A stretch of 8,770 nucleotides of DNA from Pseudomonadota bacterium (GTDB lineage: Bacteria > Pseudomonadota > Gammaproteobacteria > Steroidobacterales > Steroidobacteraceae). The number at the start of each line of letters is the position of its first letter. Within the stretch, counting starts at the first letter, position 1. The position numbers were made by a program, and so were the translations under genes. Below the pieces are notes generated by a model. It saw nothing but the letters and a program-made list of their open reading frames with translations. It had not been told where the DNA came from and did no database searches. The stretch is from the NCBI GenBank assembly GCA_021817875.1, contig JAKAFQ010000144.1, positions 1-8,770 of the forward strand, read 5' to 3'. Positions 6,148 through 8,770 of this stretch are shown here, one piece after another.

Positions 6148-7482
6148 TTATGCGATGGCCGTCCGCACTGCCTCGGCGAGCTCGACCGCGGCGGCCTGCG
6201 TCGCGGCCTCCTCCCGCCCCTCGACCATGACGCGGATCACCGGCTCGGTGCCCGAAGCGCGCAGCACCACCCTGCCCTCGGCGCCGAGGCGCTGCTCGAT
6301 GCGCCGCACGGCACTCTGGACAGCGGGCACGCCCGCCGGATCGAAGCGTTCGGCAACCTTGACGTTGAGCAGGACCTGCGGAAACCGGCGCATCGGGGCC
6401 GCAAGCTCCGCCAGGGAGCGCCCGGTCTGACGCATCACGGCGAGCACCTGCAGCGCACTCACCAGGCCATCCCCGGTGGTGGTCTTGTCCAGACAGAGGA
6501 TGTGCCCGGAGGTCTCCCCGCCCAGCGTGCCTCCGGTCTCGCGCAGCAGCGAGAGCACGTAACGGTCCCCCACGGCAGCGCGGCGGAATTCGATCCCGCT
6601 GTCGCGCAGCGCGATCTCGAGGCCAAGGTTGCTCATCACGGTACCGACGACCGGCCCGGCGAGCGCCCCGGCCCGCCGGCGCGCCTGTGCGATGACGTAC
6701 AGGATCTGGTCGCCGTCGACGATACGCCCCAGATGATCCACCATCACCACCCGGTCGCCATCGCCATCGAGCGCGAGGCCGACGTGCGCCCGTACACCGG
6801 GCACCGTGAGCTGCAGCAGCTCCGGGTGCAGCGAGCCGCAGCCGTCGTTGATGTTTCGCCCGTTGGGCGAGCAACCGATGGGAACGATCTCGGCGCCGAG
6901 GTCGGCCAGAATCCGCGGCCCCACCTTGTAGGCCGCACCGTTGGCACAGTCGACAACGATCTTCAGGCCCGACAGATCCACCCCTTCGGGCAGCGTCGAG
7001 GCGCAGAAGTCCTGGTAGTGCGTGCGCGAGCGATCGACACGGGTGGCGCGGCCGAGGCTGCGCGAGGCGCGGGTGAGCACCGGGTTTTCGAGCTCCGCTT
7101 CGATGCGCGCCTCGAGCGCGTCGGAGAGCTTCCCGCCGCTGCTGTCGAAGAACTTGATGCCGTTGTCGTCGTAGGGATTGTGCGAAGCGCTGATCACCAC
7201 GCCGAAGTCGCGTTCGAAGCGCCGCGTCATATAGGCGATGCCCGGTGTGGGCAGCGGCCCGATGAGCATGACGTTGACACCCGAAGCGATGAAGCCGGCC
7301 TCGAGCGCGGACTCGAACATATAGCCCGAAAGGCGCGTGTCCTTGCCGATGAGCACGGTGCCGCCCTCGGGAGCGAGCACGCGCCCGGCGGCGCTCGCCA
7401 GCTTCAACGCGAAATCGACCGTCATGGGGTGCTCGCCCACCCGACCCCTGACACCATCCGTCCCGAAGTATTTCCGGCTCAC
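6148..7482 (-). CDS. glmM: phosphoglucosamine mutase
   Basis: GlmM converts glucosamine 6-phosphate to glucosamine 1-phosphate, leading to UDP-GlcNAc for peptidoglycan and lipopolysaccharide. The 444-residue product has all four hallmarks of the alpha-D-phosphohexomutase family: the phosphoserine loop ISASHNPYDDNGIKFF (97-112) with catalytic Ser100; the metal-binding LDGDGDR (238-244) with Asp239, Asp241 and Asp243; the sugar-binding GGETSGH (321-327); and the phosphate-binding RASGTEPVIRVM (408-419). The ETSGH and N-terminal RKYFGTDGVRG sequences fit GlmM rather than phosphomannomutase. The start is GTG at 7482, with GAGG about 8 bases upstream; it gives the standard N-terminus. The folP-glmM neighbourhood is conserved in gammaproteobacteria, but here an unknown gene sits between them. 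The TAA is followed at once by the repeat-containing tpiA promoter region. Confidence 0.98.
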   Translation of the reverse strand: MSRKYFGTDGVRGRVGEHPMTVDFALKLASAAGRVLAPEGGTVLIGKDTRLSGYMFESALEAGFIASGVNVMLIGPLPTPGIAYMTRRFERDFGVVISASHNPYDDNGIKFFDSSGGKLSDALEARIEAELENPVLTRASRSLGRATRVDRSRTHYQDFCASTLPEGVDLSGLKIVVDCANGAAYKVGPRILADLGAEIVPIGCSPNGRNINDGCGSLHPELLQLTVPGVRAHVGLALDGDGDRVVMVDHLGRIVDGDQILYVIAQARRRAGALAGPVVGTVMSNLGLEIALRDSGIEFRRAAVGDRYVLSLLRETGGTLGGETSGHILCLDKTTTGDGLVSALQVLAVMRQTGRSLAELAAPMRRFPQVLLNVKVAERFDPAGVPAVQSAVRRIEQRLGAEGRVVLRASGTEPVIRVMVEGREEAATQAAAVELAEAVRTAIA

Positions 7483-7613
7483 CTGATGCGCCTCGCCATT
7501 ACCGGCTCGTGACCCGCCGCATTATCGGCCATCGGCTCACCGCCAGGCCAGCGTGGCCGGCCCGGGCTGCGATCGGGATCGCGTCCAGGGCACTCGCCCA
7601 AGCGCCTGCCCGA

Positions 7614-8207
7614 CTACGGCGGGGAGCCAGCAGCCCCCGTACCCCCGATGATCGCGGGCGGAGAGCTGAACGATCGCGGCTCTTGGGGCAATGCGGACCG
7701 AGGCGGCGCGCCACGGGTCGGCGGCCAGCGTTTGCGGAATGAATTGACGATGTTTCCGACGACCAGGGGAAGGTTGTGCGCATCGAGATGATCCACGTTT
7801 ATGACGTTCAAATATGTCAAGAGACCCGTGGAATGCATGAAAACCGTCAACAGCTCCTGAGTCTTCCTGTCGTGTACGATGTCCGGCGAGCTCTTGGCGA
7901 TCGGCTCCAGCGCCGCGAGCAGCGGTGCGAACGCCGCATGTGCGACCGCGATGCTCCAGCCTTGAGGATCCTTGCGGTTTGCGATGTCCGGCACGGCGAA
8001 CACGACCAGGCGGACCGCCGGCCACTTCGCGCCGAGCGTGTAATGTTCTTCGGTGAGTTCGTGATTCAAGACCGCCGAGATGCGCCGACCCATCGCCTGA
8101 TCCGCGCACACGACCATGGGCTGCACCGTGAGAGTCCGCGCCAGCGCGGGCCGATACGCCAGCCACACGCACGGCAGCAGCAGCGCAGCCCACTTGAGCC
8201 ATTTCAT
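7614..8207 (-). CDS. hypothetical exported protein of unknown function
   Basis: I do not recognise this protein. The 197 residues begin with a clear Sec signal peptide: MKWLKW, a hydrophobic run AALLLPCVWLAY, and a likely cleavage after ALA (residue 23). LLPC is not a good lipobox because of proline before the cysteine, so a soluble periplasmic or secreted protein is most likely. The mature part has a single cysteine (Cys34) and appears alpha/beta, with hydrophobic segments AVRLVVFAVP (64-73), WSIAVAHAAFAPLLAAL (84-100) and NLPLVVGNIV (145-154). After residue 160 the sequence becomes a Pro/Gly/Ser/Ala-rich tail, about 10 prolines in 37 residues. The ATG at 8207 is backed by a strong AAGGAG. 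Codons at about 119-158 are less GC-rich than the neighbours, hinting at transfer or weak selection. It is flanked by folP (91 bases) and glmM (131 bases); no role in either pathway can be inferred from this. Confidence 0.75.
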   Translation of the reverse strand: MKWLKWAALLLPCVWLAYRPALARTLTVQPMVVCADQAMGRRISAVLNHELTEEHYTLGAKWPAVRLVVFAVPDIANRKDPQGWSIAVAHAAFAPLLAALEPIAKSSPDIVHDRKTQELLTVFMHSTGLLTYLNVINVDHLDAHNLPLVVGNIVNSFRKRWPPTRGAPPRSALPQEPRSFSSPPAIIGGTGAAGSPP

Positions 8208-8218
8208 TTTCAGGATTT

Positions 8219-8224
8219 CTCCTT
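8219..8224 (-). promoter_or_regulatory. strong ribosome binding site of the hypothetical exported protein
   Basis: The minus strand reads AAGGAG, 11 bases before the ATG at 8207. It is the best Shine-Dalgarno match noticed in the window. It supports translation of this unknown gene and rules against the in-frame ATG at 8264, which would add an Arg/Lys-rich leader before the signal peptide. Confidence 0.65.
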
Positions 8225-8298
8225 TACCGGACGACTTCGCGCGGGTCTTTTGTGCAGGCCTCATACCCGCACCGCACGGCCCGCTGCGGGCAATGAAA

Positions 8299-8770
8299 TC
8301 AGGGGATGAGAGGCGAGCGCGCCTCGATTGCCTCCAGCACCTTCAGCGCATCCACCGTTGCGGCCACGTCGTGCACGCGCAGGATACGGGCGCCCTTGAG
8401 GGCGGCCATCAGGGCGGCCGCCACGCTGCCGGAGGCGCGCTGCGGCGCCGGCCGTCCCGTGAGCGTGCCGATCATGGACTTGCGGGAAAGGCCCGCGAGC
8501 ACGGGCAGGCCGTCGGCGGCGAACTCATCCAGGTGACTCAGCAGCTGCAGGTTGTGCTCGAGCGTCTTGCCGAAACCGAAGCCCGGATCGAGCACAATGC
8601 GATCGGCGGCCATTCCCGCAGCGCGGCAGAGCGCGACACGTTCCCTCAAAAATTGTCGCACCTCGCCCACCACGTCCGAGTACCGGGGGGAGTGCTGCAT
8701 GGTGCGCGGCTCACCCTGCATGTGCATCAGGCACACCGCGCAGCCGGATTCGAGCGCCGCCTCGAGCGCT
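8299..8770 (-). CDS. folP: dihydropteroate synthase, C-terminal part (N-terminus off the window)
   Basis: FolP joins 6-hydroxymethyl-dihydropterin pyrophosphate to p-aminobenzoate in folate synthesis and is the sulfonamide target. The window holds the last 156 residues and the TGA; a full protein is about 280 residues, and the frame is open to the right edge. Visible motifs are CLMHMQGEPRTMQ near the edge, then IVLDPGFGFGKTLEHNLQLL, LPVLAGLSRKSMIG with the pterin-binding SRK, and ARILRVHDVAATVDALKV, containing the conserved Arg-x-His near the C-terminus. These match the C-terminal half of Escherichia FolP closely. An internal GTG at 8736 could be mistaken for a start, but the upstream sequence continues the reading frame without a stop. 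After the stop there is a small GC-rich palindrome without a T-run, then the unknown exported gene. Confidence 0.96.
   Translation of the reverse strand, partial: ALEAALESGCAVCLMHMQGEPRTMQHSPRYSDVVGEVRQFLRERVALCRAAGMAADRIVLDPGFGFGKTLEHNLQLLSHLDEFAADGLPVLAGLSRKSMIGTLTGRPAPQRASGSVAAALMAALKGARILRVHDVAATVDALKVLEAIEARSPLIP

Noticed and set aside
6139..7512. Long open frame (457 codons) on the plus strand opposite glmM
   Set aside because: It mirrors the glmM coding sequence, with the Arg/His/Gly-rich composition of antisense in GC-rich DNA; glmM on the other strand has every family motif.
7521..7526. GATAAT as a -10 for a glmM promoter
   Set aside because: No TTG-type -35 is present at 16-19-base spacing and there is no TGn extension. 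It remains possible but too weak to list.
7546..7558. Perfect palindrome GGCCA-GCG-TGGCC as a terminator after the exported protein
   Set aside because: Short stem, no T-run on either strand; common by chance in GC-rich gaps.
7815..7820. Perfect TTGACA -35 hexamer on the minus strand
   Set aside because: It lies inside the coding sequence of the exported protein, and the positions 16-18 bases downstream do not resemble TATAAT.
8169..8207. Lipoprotein signal (LLPC) in the exported protein
   Set aside because: Proline directly before the cysteine does not fit the lipobox, while ALA at 21-23 is a good signal peptidase I site.
8279..8291. GC-rich hairpin after folP as an intrinsic terminator
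   Set aside because: A 5-bp stem with a three-base loop and no T-run following on the coding strand; termination is not supported.
1..8770. CRISPR arrays, insertion sequences, phage or defence genes
   Set aside because: No spaced repeat arrays, transposase motifs or terminal inverted repeats were seen; almost all sequence is accounted for by housekeeping genes.

Overview
The window is GC-rich chromosomal DNA carrying housekeeping genes, all on the minus strand, so transcription runs from high to low coordinates. The order folP, (unknown gene), glmM, tpiA, secG, tRNA-Leu(GAG), nuoA-B-C-D-E-F resembles what I know of Xanthomonas-type gammaproteobacteria. Separate nuoC and nuoD genes differ from the fused nuoCD of Escherichia and Pseudomonas. 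The exact lineage is inferred from gene order and protein motifs, not from a search.

From the right edge: the C-terminal part of folP (dihydropteroate synthase) enters the window. It is followed by an unrecognised 197-residue protein with a signal peptide, then glmM (phosphoglucosamine mutase), tpiA (triosephosphate isomerase), secG (translocon subunit) and a tRNA-Leu gene with encoded CCA. The nuo operon for respiratory complex I begins 92 bases beyond the tRNA and runs off the left edge inside nuoF. The nuo genes are packed with gaps or overlaps of 10 bases or fewer, and two probably use non-ATG starts embedded in the stop of the previous gene.

The genes serve unrelated core processes: folate synthesis, cell-wall precursor synthesis, glycolysis, protein export, translation and NADH oxidation. 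NuoE and NuoF form the NADH-oxidising module. NuoB, C and D form the connecting arm that hands electrons to quinone. NuoA is the first membrane subunit.

No mobile element, CRISPR array, phage gene or defence system is visible. The less ordinary points are the orphan exported protein between folP and glmM, a 7-bp tandem repeat that forms the whole spacer of a candidate promoter before tpiA, a repeated extended -10-like element before nuoA, and two competing hairpins before secG. I do not see an obvious new multi-gene system; the orphan protein is the only gene of unknown role.
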